A stretch of DNA of 64,000 nt from NCBI GenBank assembly GCA_030760725.1, contig JASWHV010000018.1:17454273-17518272 (forward strand). Reading direction: 5' to 3'. The position numbers were made by a program, and so were the translations under genes. This document shows, piece by piece, positions 52,198-63,658 of this stretch (position 1 is its first letter; every line of letters begins with the position of its first letter). This DNA is from Neostapfia colusana. Taxonomy: Eukaryota > Streptophyta > Magnoliopsida > Poales > Poaceae. The notes under the pieces are model-generated. The model saw only the letters and a list, made by a program, of their open reading frames with translations, had not been told where the DNA came from and did no database searches.

Positions 52198-53184
52198 TGT
52201 CGAAGTGTGTGGACGACACTTCCCCCGGATCTGCACTGGGCAGCCCGCGGAGGTTCTTTTTCGGAGGGGCTAGTCACTTGCGGAGAGCTTGAGCGTATGG
52301 ATGAGTTAGGAAGAGCTTGACACGGCGGGTTTTACGTGGTTCGGGCCGCCGGAGCGTAAAACCCTCTGTCCACGGTGAGCTGAGGTGCTCGCTGTATTGC
52401 TCGTTACTCAGAACCGGGGTCCTGAGCTTGGGGATGACTGATGTCTAGCGTATGAGTTGCGGGAGTGCGAACCCAGGGTGCGAATGGATAGAGTGCGAAC
52501 CCTTGCTAACATTGCCTACCCGAGCCTTTTATAGTCCAAGGCTCGGGTGGCTTACAAGGGGGGCCCGGGACCCGACAGGTGGTCCCGGGGAGATTGCCTG
52601 TAGACTACTGTATCCGCAGTTATGTCGGTAGTTGTCTCTGGCGAAGGCTTCTGAGTCTTCGTCTTGCCGCCCTGCCCATGCCGCATGCTAGTCGTAGTGG
52701 TTGATGACGGCGGGAGCGGCATGGGATGTCTTGTCGCTTCGTTTATTGGCTGGCAGGTTCTGACACCGCGTGCCAGTCTGTTATGCGACTGGGCACAACG
52801 GCACCTGACAGAGGCGTGCTCCGCGTCTTCGCGTCTTGGGAAGGTGCGGGTCTTGAATGCTTTGTTCGGTAAAGGCATGGCGCGCCTTTACTCCTGCTGC
52901 CTACCGCACCGGGCGGCAGCACTGCTCTGCTGGCCACGCGTCGGACCCGGAGCTCTCCTCTGAGGAGAGGGGGAGCTCCGGCTCCGCTGGACACGTGGAG
53001 CCTTCGGAGCTCACCCTCGCGGAGGGGGTGTGGTCCGGCCTCCTGGGCCACGTGGCAGGCTCGGAGCTATCCTCCGTGGGGAGGGGTGCTCCGGCCCCGC
53101 TGGACACGTGGCGCCTTCAAACCTCGCCCCTTCAGAGGGAGCGAGGTCCTTAGGAAGTTTTATGCTGTGCGCGGGGGTACCCGG
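52198..53184 (-). repeat. F 5' LTR, outer end deleted (987 bp)
   Basis: Equals the 3' LTR from 46248 to 47234 in length and order, but stops at GGTACCCGG (53184), where the 3' LTR continues TATTGAGGGTACCGACA. The next base resumes the C LTR. TATA box at 52526-52533. Confidence 0.92.
52526..52533 (-). promoter_or_regulatory. TATA box of F 5' LTR
   Basis: TATAAAAG in the family context GGACTATAAAAGGCTCGGG on the minus strand. Confidence 0.7.
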
Positions 53185-54328
53185 TGATAGCACATGATAC
53201 ACATGGCAAGAAAGATGAGACCGAGTGGAGGGTAAGGGGAGCAGGACTTTGGGGCCTGTGTGCTATAGCTCCGCTTGTGTCGATTGAGGACCGAGCCGTG
53301 TGCGGGCCTGTTGAACAAGCTAGAACAGTACCGAAGATTTACCCGCTATATGGGAACCGGGAAACCGATGTAACTCGGGTAGCTGGGTGTTGAGGCATAG
53401 CTGGTCGTTCAGAGGGTAGGTTGAGAGCTCGAGGTGTAAATCAGCTGGCGGCACTGAGATGCGCGTGCAGAGACCTCTTGCTCGGGACGATTGGACCGGT
53501 TCAACATTTGGCTAACGGGTGAAAGGTAGTTGTGTACGGCTTCTGTGATGGTTGCTGTAGGCAACATCGAGTACGGGCGTACGTGACGGGTTGTTCGGGT
53601 AACCCTGCAGGTGTAAATCGATTATAATCGCGTCCCTCGCGGTCAGTGAGTGATGTAGAAAGAACAGGCTAGTCACATGTTAAAATGTTGCTGATTGAAA
53701 GATGGACTTGATTGTTAATGATTTGCTGTAGTTTAGAGCTAATTAAAGTTCCTTTCAACTTTGGGCAAAGTACATGAGAGAAATGCATTTCTTGTTTGAT
53801 TGCGGCTCTCTCATGTGCCTCAGCGTAAGGTTCTCCACTACCTGCTGCTAAAACTTGAAAGTAAGGTTCCACTAATTAGGCGAGTCCTTTGCAAATAATT
53901 TTTCCTCATGTACCCATCACCCCTCATGTAGAAGTTCCATGTTTAGGTGAGACGGGTCAGACTTGCTGAGCCTTCATCCTCACTGCTTGTGTTTTAAGCT
54001 TTTGCAGGGTTCTATGAGGAAGGGACTCTCGAGGAGGAGACGGAACCCCAGGAGGGGAACCCCGTCGAGTGGGAGTCGTGCACGCCGCCGTGTTAGTGTG
54101 TGTGTGTGTGCTAGCAAGGACACGTTCACGGGCTGAACGTGAACTTGATGCGTAGTCTACGCCCGTGAGTGTAGACTGGACCTATTTTGATGTACAAATG
54201 TTCATAAACCACTTTATGTAATAAAAGTTTTGCTTCCGCTTTGTACCTTTGATGTGTGTTATCCGGTGCTGTGCAACGCAGCACCCCTCAGCGTGATCCT
54301 GGCTCGACAAGACCGTGGGGTCATGTCA
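53185..54328 (+). repeat. C 3' LTR, part 3
   Basis: Resumes TGATAGCACATGATAC, matching 20504-21667 of the 5' LTR, and ends GGTCATGTCA at 54328. The following GCGAG is C's presumed right target duplication. Confidence 0.93.
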
Positions 54329-55021
54329 GCGAGAGTAAAGACACGCCATGCCTTGTCCGTACAAGGTATTCAAGACCCGCGCCTTCCCAAGACGCGGAGA
54401 CGCGGAGCACGCCGCTGTCAGGAGCCATTATGCCCAGTCGCATCCAGTGAAGACTGGCAGGCCGCGTCAGAGGCTCTACACCAATAAACACAGCGACAAG
54501 ACGTCCCCTGCCGCGCCTGCCGTCATCAACCACTACGCCTAGCTTGCGGCGTGGGCAGGGCGGCAAGACGAAGACTTAGAAGCCCTCGCCGAGACAACTA
54601 CCGGCGTAACTGCAGGATATGGTAGATGGCAGGCAATCTCCCTAGGACCACCTGTCAGATCCCGGGCCCACCTTGTAAGCCTCCCGAGCCTTGGACTATA
54701 AAAAGCTCGGGTAGGCAACGTTGCAAGGGGTTCGGCATTTTGGCTCAACACCCTGCTCTAGACATTCTAGCACCAAAGTCATCCTCAAGCTCAGAACCCC
54801 GGTTCTGAGCACCAAGCAATACAACGAGCATCTCTGCTCACCGTGGATGTAGGGTTTTACGCTCCGGCGGCCTGAACCACGTAAAAAGTCTCTGTGTCAA
54901 CCTTCTCCTTCCATCGTCCCTAACGCATAAGCTCTCCGTGAGTGACTAGCCCCTCCGTAAAAGAACCTCTGCGGGCTGCCCAGTGAAGGCCCGGGGGAAG
55001 TGTCGACGGCACACTTCGACA
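54329..55021 (+). repeat. H: right part of a Tat LTR interrupted by C
   Basis: Matches the D LTR from about 55807 onward and ends CTTCGACA at 55021. TATA box at 54697-54704. About 400 bases of its left part should lie on the other side of C and were lost in the 15-18 kb rearrangement. Whether H was a solo LTR or part of a full element cannot be told here. Confidence 0.85.
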
Positions 55022-55400
55022 AGCACCATCAGAGAAGTCAATTCCTGCTCCGCCAGGAACCGGATCCGCGCCAAGATTGGCGCGTATTCGGGCTCCAGCA
55101 CCGAGCTCTCCTCCCAGAAACGACGCTCGGTGGTTAGAGCACCGCTTGGCAACTGGAGGCGATCGTGCTCATCAGTATTCACGACCACCCAGTTGTCCCT
55201 CCAGCCTTCCCACCTCACCGCCTGAAAGGCAGAAGGTACCTAGAGGCCTTCGGGTCCTTGCAGCGATGCTGGAAGTAGTAGGCACCCAACTGGTTCTTCG
55301 ATCCGCGCACGGTCATCCGTAGCACGAAGAAGTGGCAGAAGAGCGTTACCAAGGCGTGCACTCCCACGAACATTTCACAGAAGTGCACGAAGACGGCGGC
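55022..55400 (-). pseudogene. I: fragment of a PF04195-type antisense ORF
   Basis: The minus strand encodes FVHFCEMFVGVHALVTLFCHFFVLRM, split here only in my citation, through QLGAYYFQHRCKDPK and a frame change to NWVVVNTDEHDRLQLP and LTSLMVLVEV. It aligns with 63013-63393 of D. It is bounded on the left by LTR H and on the right by LTR D, both of which inserted into the same aORF. The fragment is all that remains here of an older Tat element. Confidence 0.85.
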
Positions 55401-56416
55401 TGTTGGTACCCTCGATATGGGGTACCCCCGCGCACAGGGGAAAATGCCTAAGGACCTCGCCCTTCTCTGCAGGGAGAGCTCCGAAGGCGCCATGTGTCTA
55501 GCGGGACCGGACCTCCCTCTCCTCAGAGGAGAGCTCCGAGCCTGCCACGTGGCCAACTGAGCCGGACCCCCCCCTCCGTGGGGGGAGCTCCGAAGGCTCC
55601 ACATGTCCTGTGGGACCGGACCTCCCTCTCCTCAGAGGAGAGCTCCGAGCCTGCCACGTGGCCAGCGGCAGCCAGACCTCCCCCCTTCGCGGGGAGAGCT
55701 CCGAAGGCTCCATGTGTCCCGCGGGGCTGGACCTCCCTCTCCTCAGAGGAGAGCTCCGGGCCCGCCACGTGGCTAGCAGAGCAATGCTGCCTGCCCCCTC
55801 GCGGTAGGCAGCAAGCGTAAAGACGCGCCATACCTTGCCCGTACAAGGTATTCAAGGCCCGCGCCTTCCCAAGACGCGGAGATGCGTAGCACGACTCTGT
55901 CAGGTGCCATTGCGCCCAATCACATCGCAGACTGGCGCGCCGTGTCAGAGCCGGCCCGCCAATAAACAAAGCGACAAGACATCCCCTGCCACCCCTGCCA
56001 TCATTAACTACTACGACTAGCCTGCGGCATGGGCAGGGCGGCAGAACGAAGACTCGGAGGCCTTCGCCAGAGACAACTACCGGGATAACTGCAGATACGG
56101 TAGGCGGCAGGCAATCTCCCCGGGACCACCTGTCGGGTCCTGGGCCCACCTTGTAAGCCGCTCGAGCCTTGGACTATAAAAGGCTCGGGTAGGCGACGTT
56201 AGCAAGGGTTCGAACTCAGCGAACTCGCACTCTAGACATCACTCACCCTCAAGCTCAGGACTCTGGTTTTGAGCAGCAAGCAATACAGCGAGCACCTCTG
56301 CTCACCGTGGACGTAGGGTTTTACGCTCCGGCGGACTGAACCACGTAAAACTCCCCGTGTTAAGCTTCTCCCTCACTCGTCCCTAACGCTAAATCTCTTC
56401 GCAAGTGTCTAGCCCC
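55401..56416 (+). repeat. D 5' LTR, last ~80 bases missing
   Basis: Starts TGTTGGTACC (usual TGTCGGTACC). U3 has CACGTGG boxes at 55546, 55655 and 55766, spaced 109-111 bases, alternating with CATGTG-type boxes. TATA box at 56175-56182. It breaks off at CTAGCCCC, before the end ...CTTCGACA seen in other copies. Confidence 0.87.
56175..56182 (+). promoter_or_regulatory. TATA box of D LTR
   Basis: TATAAAAG in GGACTATAAAAGGCTCGGG. Confidence 0.68.
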
Positions 56417-56445
56417 TACCTGGCGTGCCAAATGTCAAAGTGTGT
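56413..56445 (-). other. Inverted primer-site and LTR-end relic
   Basis: The minus strand reads ...CACACACTTTGACA-TT-TGGCACGCCAGGTAGGGG, i.e. LTR end, two bases, then a tRNA-Arg-like primer site, in the orientation opposite to D. It is wedged between the truncated LTR and pol. Confidence 0.7.
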
Positions 56446-59400
56446 ACTTCATCCGAGAAGAAATCAAGAAGCTGCTGGACGCTGGCTTCATACGGGAAGT
56501 CCACCACCCCCGGTGGTTTGGCTAACCCCGTTGTTGTCCCGAAGACCGGCGGGAAGCTCCGGATGTGCATCGACTACACCAGTCTCAATAAGGCATGTCC
56601 CAAAGATCCATTCCCTCTCCCTAGAATAGATCAAATAGTAGACTCGACATTAGGCTGTGATATGATGTGTTTCCTAGACGCCTACTCGGGTTTCCATCAG
56701 ATCCCTATGTCTAGAGAAGATGAAGAGCACACCTCCTTCATCACAGTAGACGACCTGTATTGTTTTGTCTCTATGCCTTATGGCCTAAAGAATGCTCTTC
56801 CCACCTTTGTACGTGCAATGCACAAAACCTTTGGAGAGTTAATAAGAGACTTAGTTGAGGTGTATGTCGATGACATCGTTGTCAAGGTTAGGCAGAGTTC
56901 ATCCTTGTTAGATAATCTGGCCTTAGTCTTTGACAAATTGCGCTCCACACGCACCAAGCTGAACCCCGACAAGTGTGTGTTCGACGTATCCTCTGGAAAA
57001 CTCTTAGGATTCCTGGTCTCACACTGAGGAATTGAGGCCAACCCAGAGAATATCAAGGCCATCGACCTGATGCGGCCTCCCGCCCGCATCAAAGAAGTCC
57101 AGAAACTCACGGGATGCCTAGCCGCGCTGAGTCGGTTTATATCGAGGCTAGCAGAGCGAGCGCTCCCCTTCTTTAAGCTCCTGCGCAAATCCGGTCCATT
57201 TGTTTGGATCGACAACTGAAGTGGTGAGTATGGTCCTTGTCGTAGAGCGGCCGGACCTCTAGTCACCACAGCCTGCTCAGGTAGCAGGAGACAGGCACCA
57301 GGAAACCCCGGAGGTCCAAGACGGACCCCCGGACCTCCACGGCAACCTCCCAAAGGTCCAACGGGACCTCCCGGAGATCCAACGAGACATCCCGGAGCTC
57401 ACGGAAAACCAGCGGGACCTCCTGGAGGTCCAAGGCGGCTTAGGAGCCTTCGAGTCCCAACTCCCGGAAGCCCCCTAGACCCACCCACCTCCGGTAGGCC
57501 TGAGCCAATGGATGAAGACATCTCTGGCCTGGGAGGGAGGGTCCGGACCATCCAGAGGCCTATCTACTACATCAGCGAAGTCCTCCACGACGCCAAGACA
57601 AGGTACCTGAAGGTCCACAAGCTATTGTATCCAGTGCTCGTGGCATCCAGGAAGCTCCGCCACTACTTTCAAGCCCACCGGGTCTCGGTGGTCACCTCCT
57701 ATCTGCTGAAGGTGATCCTTCACAGCCCCCAAGCGACTGACAATGTCGCTAAATGGGCAGCGGAACTGTCGGAGTTTGAGCTAGACTTCCTTCCTCGTCA
57801 TGCAGTCAAGAGCCAAGCACTGGCTGACTTCGTGACTGAGTGGACGCCAACGAAGGCTGACCCAGGGGGCCACGAAGACGGTGAACCAAAGCATCGACCT
57901 CCGGTCTTCACCGGGCCTCACTGGACGCTATTCTTCGACGGCTCCTCGCTGAAGCAGGGGGCCGGTGCCGGCGTACTGCTTCTCATGCCATCGGGGGAGC
58001 AGTTTGGGTACATGGTGCATCTCAATTTCAAGGCAACCAACAACATGGCAGAGTATGAAGCACTCATCTTTGGCCTAAAGACAGCCCTGTCTCTGGGCGC
58101 TCGCCAGTTGTTAGCATAGGGCAACTCCCAGCTAGTTATCAAGCAAGGGTGAATGCTCCTGCAATGACCCACAGCTAGCTGCTTATCTGCTCCACGTGCA
58201 GATGTTGGAGAAAGACTTCCTCGCCTTGGACATGTGCCATGTACCGCGCGCTGGCAATGCCGCAGCTGACAACCTCTCAACGAAGGCCTCCACCGGAGCC
58301 CCTGTGCCCGAAGGAGTCTTCGAGACGACGTTGCTGCGGCCCACAGCCCGGCCTGCCGAGCCGGGCGAAGGGGGTTGGACCAGCACCTCGAAGCTGGCGG
58401 TCCCGGCGGCCCTGCAGCCATGGACGCCGCCAAGGATCGTAAGCGTCACTGGGGACTCCGTTCAACCCAGCGCTCAAGATCCAGAAGCTCAAGTCAGACC
58501 CGATGCATGGATCACGGAGATCCGGGACTACTTGAAAGACAACATCCTCCCTGATGAATGTGTATCCGCTGAACGGATCATGCGCCAACCACGTCCTATT
58601 GCGGTGCATAACCAAGGAGGAAGGCTGCGACTTGCTCGCTGAGATCCATGGAGGCGAATGTGTGAGTTACTCTTCCTCACGCACGCTTGTCGGTAAAGCC
58701 TTCCGGCATGGCTTCTACTAGCCGACAGCACTCCAGGATGCCATTAAGCTGGTCGAGAGCTGCAAGGCGTGCCAGTTCCACGCCAAGCAGATCCACACCA
58801 AACAGATGATCCCGCCCTCATGGTTGTTCACCGTATGGGGGTTGGACATCCTGGGACCATTCCCCAAAGCCGTCGGGGGATTCCGGTACCTCTACGTCAC
58901 CATCGACAAGTTCACCAAGTGGCCGAAAGCCACACTCGTCGTCACAATCAACAAGCAATCCGCAGTAAAGTTCATCAAGTCGATCGTCTGCCGGTTCGGG
59001 GTCCCGAACAGAATCATTACTGACAACGGGACCCAGTTCACTAGCGCAGCGTTCCAAGAATATTGCGAAGACCTCGACATCCGGGTGTGATATGCCTCTG
59101 TGGCTCATCCAAAGAGCAATGGACAAGTTGAGAGGGCCAATGCCGAGATTCTTCGGGGCCTCAAGACCCGGACCAACGTTGGCTTGAAGAAACATGGCGC
59201 CAAGTGGGTGGACGAGCTTCCGAGCACACTATGGGCTAACCGGACATCACAGAGCCGGGCCACCGGAGAGACACCCTTCTTCATGGTGTACGGGGCCGAG
59301 GCTGTGCTTCCCCAGAGATCACCATGAAGTCCCTCCGTGTCCGAGCTTACGACGAAGCTGCGCAGGACAACCTCCGGCGCGAAGACATCGACCTTGTCGA

Positions 59401-59679
59401 CGAGGCTCGATTACATGCGGCACACGCAATGCACGGTACCGACAGGCGCTCCGACGCTACCACCAAAGGTCTGTGCGTGTCCGGGAGCTGCAGGAAGGCG
59501 ACCTGATGTTGCGGCGCATACTTTCTCGCGAAGGGACCGACAAACTCTCCCCTAGCTGGGAAGGTCCTTTCCGAGTCACAAAAGTGTGCCATCCCGGGTG
59601 CGTACGCCTTTCCACCGAGGATGGGGATCCGCTCCCGCACCCTTGGAACATAGAACACCTCCGTAAGTTCTACCCCTAG
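56446..59679 (+). pseudogene. pol: D pol, multiply broken
   Basis: Begins inside RT (FIREEIKKLLDAGFIREV). RT keeps DYTSLNKACPKDPFPLP and YVDD (near 56865). Defects: an early frame change near 56515, TGA at 57025-57027, a deletion of about 100 bases near 57207 removing the start of the native RNase H, a degenerate Pro/Leu/Gln-rich linker (57241-57500), TAG near 58117, a 4-base deletion near 58145 in the second RNase H, TAG near 58718 in the integrase finger, TGA at 59087-59089 before the catalytic Glu, and the C-run frameshift near 59310 shared with A. The last frame ends HLRKFYP like A's. Most parts remain recognisable and in order. Confidence 0.88.
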
Positions 59680-60339
59680 AGCAATAGTAGGACAGCCTCT
59701 TCTTTTTGTAATAGATTCAATAGAGTCCAGGGACAGCGCTCGGAGCAGCTAAGTCTCGGGGGACGGTCCAGGACTACGTTCAGCTTGGCCTGGTTCCGAC
59801 CCTAAGCGCGTAGAGTCTTGCTTCCCTTCTTAATGGGACGGGTCGTTGCCTCCATGTTTAGCCTGCCTTCCTCCTATGGGAATTTATATGAAAAGAAACC
59901 TGTCCTACTTTGCTCTTCCCTTGTGCTCATTTAAATTACGTATTAATTTTTATGACCGCACTTCCGGTGTATGCTCACCATGCACTCAGCCTGCTTTTCT
60001 CATTCTCACCTCTAGTCGGCATTTGCTGCCCTACCGAAGGCGGTTGCGTTTGAGGTACCTGCCGATGGCCAGGGGGCCCCGAGCTCCCGCACTTCGCGCA
60101 CTGTAGTTCCCAAGCACCGTACAAATGGATAGGGACCGTAAGCCAAATAAGACTATGAGATAGGGAAGGGGGAGCCCCAAGGAGAATTACGTTTCCCTTA
60201 CTTGTGTGCAGGACCTCTCGGCCTTGGCTCCCCGCAGGAGTATGGTAGGAGCGCCCAACCAATGGGCCACACCTACCAGGGGGCCGCTACGGGATCGCGC
60301 AAGACCGAAGCTCCAACGCAAGACCGAAGGATACGGACC
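59680..60339 (+). other. D 3' untranslated region after pol
   Basis: No credible gene. It matches A's region 1891-2412 in reverse complement in blocks (CGTAGAGTCTTGCTTCCC near 59810; CCCCAAGGAGAATTACG near 60175) and F near 49380 (CTACCGAAGGCGG near 60030). Confidence 0.6.
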
Positions 60340-60620
60340 TCGCCCCCTCCGCAGGGGCGAGCCTCGAAGGCCCCACGTGTCCAGCAGGGCCGGAGCTCCC
60401 CTCTCCTCACGGGGGCTCCGGGCCCGCCACGTGGCCGGCAGAAGCTGGACCTCCCCCTCCGAGGGGAGAGCTCCGAAGCCTCCACGTGTCCCACCGGGCC
60501 GGGCCTCGTTCTCCTAAGAAGCGAGCTCCAGGCCCACCACGTGGCCAGCAGATCCGGACCTCCCCATTCTCATGGGACGAGTTCCGGAGACCTCCGGGGC
60601 CCTTAATACAATAAGGACCT
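60340..60620. repeat. Internal CACGTG-box array of D
   Basis: CACGTG cores near 60377, 60430, 60483 and 60539, about 53-56 bases apart, separated by GGAGCTCTCC/GAGAGCTCC-like palindromic blocks. It is the same unit as in the LTR U3 and in A at 1640-1890. Confidence 0.7.
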
Positions 60621-60846
60621 GGGGAAGGTGTCTGTGCAGAGCTTCGAGATTGGTGAAGGCCTCTGAGTACCTTGCGGAGCTAAGGACTCGGCCAGGCAAA
60701 ACCAAGAAGAAGACTAAAGCACACAGACACAGAAGGTAACAAGAGTCGATTCATTCAAGGCTCCATGAGCTAGGCTACAGACTCAACAAAAATAAAGAAA
60801 AAAGGGAAAAAAAGGTACAGGGCCTTTTGGCCACGGGGGCGGATGC

Positions 60847-63658
60847 CTAAGAGTCCCCGGACTCCCGTTGGAACCTAGAGGCCACAAGGGCGGCCACGTC
60901 CTCGACCTCGGCCCTGGCATCTTCCTCGCGCTCGGCGGCGGGCCCTAGACGGACTGGCTCCAGAAAGGAAGGGTCTTGGCTCCGGAAACACGCCAGCACA
61001 TGTGTGGCGACCTCCTTCGCCAGGCCTCGTCCCTCCACCTCAAGCTCGTCGGCGATCACCGCTTCGAGTCGGCCCAGGTTGTCGCCGATGGACTCAAGCG
61101 CCGGGATTGCCTCAGACACCTCCTGCGCCGGAGCCTCCGCCCGCATCGGGCTGAAACCAAGAGGAACCAAGGCGGACCCCGCCTCGGTAACAAAGCTCCA
61201 GACCGCCTAGGCCTCGACAGACCGCGAAGCCTGGAGCTTCTCTACCTCTTGGCGAGCCGCCAGCTCGCGATCCAGCGCCGCCTGGCGCTCCCGGGAGGAT
61301 TGCTCCTCCCTCGCAGCAGCAGCCGACTCGCAGAGCTCCAGCTCCTCGGCCCGAGCCCTCAGCTCGCCCTCTCTGGCCTTCAGCCGTGCGGCAACCTTCT
61401 CCTCCTCGACCGCCACGGCACGTTCCCGATCGGCGACGGCGCTCTCTCGACGAACTACCTGCAGCCGCAACTTATCCACGGCAGCAGAGCGCGCTTCGGC
61501 CTTGGCTTCGGCCTTGGCCAGAGCTTCGTGGAAGGTAGCGCGGAGCCGCCGGGTCTCTGAGTCCAGTCGGCCGACGACTTTCTTCTGAGCGTCGAGCAGA
61601 GCACCAATGGCCTCAAGCCTCGACTGCCTCGAGTCAAGCTCTGCCTTAGCCTCCTAGGTCCGCTGCTGCAGGAGGTGCTCCCAACTAAGAAGGCGCTCCC
61701 TCTCTCAAGACAATGCCCCCTGCTCCCACTCAAAGGCAGCCTGGAACTGTCGGGCGCCAGTCTGAACACGCCCCAAGGCATCCCACATGGGCACCGGGAC
61801 AGCGGGGGCAGGAGTCGTGCCCCTGACCTCCCCTGTCGCGTCTACGACCGGCGAAGGTGCAGGTGCCTCGGCAACTGAAGCAAGGCGCTGACCTGGGGGA
61901 GCCAGCAACTGCGCCTACAGCAGCCCTTCCAGCCTCAGCACCGGACTTCCGGGCTGGTGAAGGAGGACGAACAGGTGCTGCCGCAGCCACCGCAAAGGGC
62001 GAACCCGCCGGCACAGAAGAAGCCCCCGCCGACTTGGGGGCCGTTGGAACCACCGCAGTTCCCGGATGCTGCAGCGCGGAGCCTCCGCCGACTGGAGATG
62101 GCCGGGGAATAGTCTCGCCCCCGGCAGCTGGTGAGTCCCTAAAGGCAAAGAAAGCTCTCAGGCTAAGAGAGGAGAAGGGAACACTACTCCTACAAGCCAG
62201 AAAGAGCAACACTTACGGAGCGATGTGAGCGCTACAACGGGCTTGTAGCCCCGACCTCTGGGCCGGGGTAGAACCGCCAGGACCTGCGGCCGGAATGTTC
62301 GCGGGCTGTAGCGTCTGAGCCCCCGGCACACTTCCCGGCATCGCCCCACCGGCGTCCTTCCTAGAAGCCCCTCCGCCTGAGGAAGGGTGGCGGGACGCTT
62401 GGGGTTCCTCGGACTGCCGCTGTCCGGGAAGAGACTCGCCGGAGTGGGACACCCGGGGTCTCTTTGGGTCGCCACTCGATGGACCAGCGCCTCCGGGAGA
62501 TGGGCGCAAGGGTGCCCCGGCCCCCTGACTCGGCGCAAGCGACGCCCTCGGAGGAGACCAGGCACATTTCATCTCTGGCTGCCCGGGGGCCGGCTCCTTC
62601 CCCTTCCCCTTGTCGGCGGCTTGAGTTCCGCCGGCCCTCGGGGCGGGTTGGGCGGCGACAGACGCCTCGTGCTCCGATCTGGAGCGCTCGGTCCCAATGA
62701 TCGACATGCCCCGGAGGGTATCCCCAACCTGACGAATGGCGATCCCGATGTCGTCGACGTTCGGCATCTTCCGTAGCAGCTCTGACCTCCTCTACGGCTC
62801 TAAGAAGAGGGGAGTGGCAGAGGTCGGGAAGGCGAGGCCACCACCGGTGACGTAGTCGCCGCTCACCTTGTCCACCATCTCGTACAGCTCCTCATCGGAA
62901 GGATCAGAGCCGAGACCCCTCTCCAACCTGGTGCAGTCCTGCTCACCAGTGTAGTACCATGTCGGGCGGTTGCACTGCTGCAAGAGCACAATACGGCGCG
63001 ACAAGAAATCCACTTGCACCATCAGGGACGTTAGCCCCTCGTTGGCCAGGAACAGGATCCGCTCCAAGACCGGTGCGTACTCCTGCTCCAGCTCTGGGAC
63101 CTCCTCCCAGAAGCGACGCTCGATGGTTGGGCCGGCAGTTGGGAGCTGCAGGCGATCGTGCTCGTCGGTCTGCACGATCACCCAGTTCTCCCTCCAGTTT
63201 TCCCACCTCGACGCACTGAAAGGTAGAATGTACCCAGAGGCCTTTGGGTCCTTGCAGCGATGCTGGAAATAGTACGCTCCCAGCTGGGTCTTCGAGCTGC
63301 GCCCGGTCGTCCGCAACACGAAGAAGTAGCGGAATAGCGTCGCTGAAGCATGCACCCCCACAAACATCTCGCAGAAATGGATGAAGACGGCGGCCATAGC
63401 GAAGGAGTTGGGGGAAAGGTGGTGGAGCTGGAGACCATACGTCTCCAGCAACGTGACAAAGAAAGAAGAAATTGGTGGGACGAACCCCGCCATGGCGTAG
63501 GCAGTAAAGAAGACCATCTCCTCCTTTTCCAGGAGCAGGGGGAGAGATCCCCGGTGGAGCCGGCGTTTCTGCTCTTCCGTGTGCCAGCCTAGCAACCTGC
63601 GCACTGGTCCAAGCTCGGCCGACCGAGCGAGACGCGACGGGAGCAGGTTGGAAGCCAT
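60847..63658 (-). pseudogene. Antisense ORF (aORF), PF04195-like, spliced, with late stops
   Basis: Start MASNLLPSRL at 63658, about 100 bases after a TATA-like TTTTAAAA. The N-terminal domain (FTAYAMAGFVPPISSF, FIHFCEMFVGVHA, YYFQHRCKDPK) is the 'putative gypsy type transposon' family, of unknown function. Candidate introns keep the frame: CAAG|GTGAGC to GTCAGAG|CTGC (62866-62780) and CTCC|GTAAGT to CTTTAG|GGAC (62216-62139). Exon 3 starts DSPAAGGET; near 61900 the frame changes at a C-run (or a further intron lies there). The last part is a coiled-coil-like Glu/Arg/Ala-rich region (about 61640-61220), then a domain with HVLACFRSQDPSF, ending at 60847. In-frame stops at 61705-61707 (TGA), 61654-61656 and 61207-61209 (TAG) break this copy. 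Sequence 60621-60846 is its likely 3' untranslated part. Confidence 0.75.

Larger units (their letters stand above)
46248..53184 (-). mobile_element. Element F: deleted, probably non-autonomous Tat element
   Basis: On the minus strand: 5' LTR (52198-53184), tRNA-Arg-like primer site, gag (broken), a direct jump from gag to the second RNase H half of pol, fragments of integrase, a 3' region dominated by 41-bp repeats, purine tract, 3' LTR (46248-47251). The 5' LTR lacks its first 17 bases and no target duplication is left. The LTRs differ at a few dozen positions by eye (about 3%), so F inserted earlier than E by this measure. Confidence 0.9.
18021..54328 (+). mobile_element. Element C: old Tekay/Del chromovirus hosting E and F
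   Basis: The parts are a 5' LTR lacking its first ~0.4 kb (18021-21667), tRNA-iMet primer site, leader with an extra ORF, gag-pol (24387-28936), purine tract, and a 3' LTR in three pieces (29008-30796, 45145-46247, 53185-54328) totalling about 4.03 kb. E and F account for the gaps. The right flank GCGAG (54329-54333) would be the target duplication; its left partner was lost with the start of the 5' LTR. All main coding parts are broken. Confidence 0.88.
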
